In this document: piece by piece, positions 63,004 through 64,000 of the stretch
Position numbering within the stretch: the first letter of the stretch is position 1
Layout: each line of letters opens with the position of its first letter
Assembly: GCA_944324485.1 (NCBI GenBank)
Contig: CALUWM010000007.1
Span: 1 to 64,000, forward strand
DNA length: 64,000 bases
Source: Candidatus Gastranaerophilales bacterium
GTDB taxonomy: Bacteria; Cyanobacteriota; Vampirovibrionia; Gastranaerophilales; Gastranaerophilaceae
Direction of reading: 5' to 3'
Notes under the pieces: model-generated
The model's input: the letters and a program-made list of their open reading frames with translations, nothing else
The model's database searches: none
Told to the model about the DNA's origin: nothing
Program-made: the position numbers and the translations under genes

Positions 63004-63738
63004 ATGACATCAACAATTGCTTTAATAGGAAAATCCGGCAGCGGCAAAACAACTTTAGCAAGAGTTTTGGGAGACTTAATTAAAACTAAATTTTCCGGCT
63101 CTTCAATTTTATTTGTTGATAATGATTTATCTCTTGAGCTCAGTGATAGTTTTGGAGTTAAGACAAGAAATACAATATACGGTATAAAATCAGGAAAACA
63201 TGAATATAAAACAGGCATACCTGAAGGTATGACTAAACAAGAATTTATAGAATGGGCTCTAGAGGATATAATAATCAGTGTTGATGAAAATGTTGATTTG
63301 ATTGCTTCTTGGTTTGTTACTCCGAAAGATTGCATTTGCCCTTCTACTAAATTAATTAGAGATTCGCTTGTTAAGTTAGTTGAAAGATATGATTTTGTAA
63401 TTTTTGATTGTGAATATGATTTAAAATATTTAAATTTACTTATTGATTATCCTATTGATGAAACTATTATTGTTTCAAATTGTTCTAAGCAGTCTCTTTC
63501 TCTAGCTTCTAAAATCGCTGAATCCTCTAGAAAATATGCAACTGAAGGTCAAATGGGGGTTATAGTTAATAAGGTTGAAAAGAATAAATTAAAAGAAATA
63601 AATGATATAGCAAAAAGTCTTGAATTAGATATAATTGCATGTATTGAAAAATGCTTTGATGATTGCAAGGAAACTGATTTTAATAAAATAAAAGAAATAA
63701 TAGAAGCTTCTTATTCAAGAATGAATTTGCCACAGTAA
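63004..63738 (+). CDS. CooC-like ATPase (nickel-site maturation)
   Basis: 244 aa, MinD/NifH-type ATPase. The deviant Walker A GKSGSGKTT has the signature Lys10 and Lys15. A Cys-x-Cys pair, C110-I-C112 in PKDCICPSTKL, corresponds to the CxC of CooC proteins that bind nickel at the dimer interface and insert it into CO dehydrogenase. The end of the following strand has FDCEYDL where CooC has an acidic DxEAG. RBS AAGGGATTTT before the ATG. The next gene, 16 nt on, is folD, which fits a C1 or Wood-Ljungdahl setting. No CODH gene is in the window, so the client enzyme is not known. Confidence 0.78.
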   Translation: MTSTIALIGKSGSGKTTLARVLGDLIKTKFSGSSILFVDNDLSLELSDSFGVKTRNTIYGIKSGKHEYKTGIPEGMTKQEFIEWALEDIIISVDENVDLIASWFVTPKDCICPSTKLIRDSLVKLVERYDFVIFDCEYDLKYLNLLIDYPIDETIIVSNCSKQSLSLASKIAESSRKYATEGQMGVIVNKVEKNKLKEINDIAKSLELDIIACIEKCFDDCKETDFNKIKEIIEASYSRMNLPQ

Positions 63739-63754
63739 TAAAAAGGAAAAAGAA

Positions 63755-64000
63755 TTGATAATTGATGGAAAAAAAGTTGCTTTCTCAATCTTGGAGGAAT
63801 TAAAAGAAAAAGTTAAAAAGTTGGATAAAAAGCCGGGACTGGCGGTGATTTTGGCAAATGACGATCCTTCGAGCAAAGTTTATGTTTCATCAAAAGAAAA
63901 ATATTCTCTTGATTTAGGTTATAAATCTTGTGTATATAGGTTTGATAAAACAATTACTCAGGGAAAATTAATTCAATTAATCCATGAGCTTAATGAAAAC
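63755..64000 (+). CDS. folD: FolD, methylene-THF dehydrogenase/cyclohydrolase, 5' part
   Basis: 82 codons to the window edge; the gene continues beyond it. TTG start at 63755 after AAGGA. N-terminal motif IIDGKKVAFSILEELKEKV, then PGLAVILANDDPSSKVYVSSKEKYSLDLGY, which contains the conserved Lys and Tyr of the active-site region (YVxxKxK). It interconverts 5,10-methylene- and 10-formyl-tetrahydrofolate. The gap to the CooC-like gene is 16 nt, so they are likely co-transcribed. Confidence 0.92.
   Translation, partial: MIIDGKKVAFSILEELKEKVKKLDKKPGLAVILANDDPSSKVYVSSKEKYSLDLGYKSCVYRFDKTITQGKLIQLIHELNEN

Noticed and set aside
62781..63335. 184-codon minus-strand frame
   Set aside because: Covers the start of glgC in another frame and is antisense to the CooC-like gene; the sense genes have strong motifs.
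1..64000. CRISPR arrays, insertion sequences, prophage or restriction/defence genes
   Set aside because: No regularly spaced repeats, transposase, integrase, phage or nuclease-methylase genes were recognised on either strand.

Overview
Organism. AT-rich bacterial chromosome, densely packed, with many convergent gene ends that overlap or nearly touch. It combines a Gram-negative envelope (MlaD, AMIN-domain proteins, LspA, SpoIID-like protein) with a flagellar export and switch set, glycogen synthesis (GlgC), an anaerobic flavour (iron alcohol dehydrogenase, a HgdC/BadF-type [4Fe-4S] ATPase activator, a CooC-like protein) and cyanobacteria-like signalling (REC-fused CheA, GAF-GGDEF). The best fit is a non-photosynthetic, fermentative relative of Cyanobacteria (Melainabacteria/Vampirovibrionia, Gastranaerophilales-like). 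This is inference from gene content; a 16S or marker-gene search would settle it. Layout. 1-430: RNase P RNA, probably cut at its 5' end, with two terminator hairpins. 448-4990 (minus): alcohol dehydrogenase, DEDDh exonuclease, MlaD protein, IlvD. 5137-8074: CtpA protease, a small unknown protein and a pseudo-receiver protein. 8191-10480: a GT39-type glycosyltransferase broken by a one-base change in a T run, and ClpP. 10674-13455: FAD oxidoreductase, an unknown internally repeated protein and a HgdC-type ATPase, possibly a redox module. 13448-20099: chemosensory cluster (MCP without ligand domain, CheA with C-terminal receiver, receiver/degenerate GGDEF protein, double-CheW protein), followed by a Maf-type flagellin glycosyltransferase (20067-21998). 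22023-25182: envelope operon with two secreted proteins, LspA, an RluD-family enzyme and a small coiled-coil membrane protein. 25184-31780 (minus): flagellar operon slt-fliE-fliF-(fliG-like)-fliH-flhA. 31912-34565: a regulator built of four GntR-type winged helices, divergent from a duplicated membrane protein of unknown function. 34587-39439: amino acid permease, metallo-hydrolase, SpoIID-like protein, HU, YlxR, methyltransferase. 39496-43650: GAF-GAF-GGDEF cyclase, small and membrane unknowns, and a stand-alone soluble homologue of the FlhA cytoplasmic domain. 43696-43904: tRNA-Lys with a rearranged partial copy upstream of it. 44131-49123: Cys-rich secreted protein, lipid-binding-like protein, small membrane protein, HExxH protein, DUF486 protein, MFS transporter, unknown protein. 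49182-54259: U32 enzyme, FliM, FliN, CheY-like protein, CoaD, coiled-coil protein. 54262-62851: AMIN-like membrane protein, Era, two sugar ABC permeases, AMIN/amidase, MurI, GlgC. 63004-64000: CooC-like ATPase and the start of FolD. How the genes work together. The flagellar genes are split over at least three places: 25-32 kb basal body and export, 42 kb FlhA-C paralogue, 51-53 kb switch. The chemosensory cluster and the Maf glycosyltransferase also belong to motility. No flagellin, FliI, motor stator or complete FliG is in the window. The least expected items are the soluble FlhA-C paralogue, the FliG-like protein without a torque domain, the four-winged-helix regulator, the HgdC-type ATPase with a non-canonical partner, and the rearranged tRNA-Lys locus. 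No CRISPR array, prophage or insertion sequence was seen.
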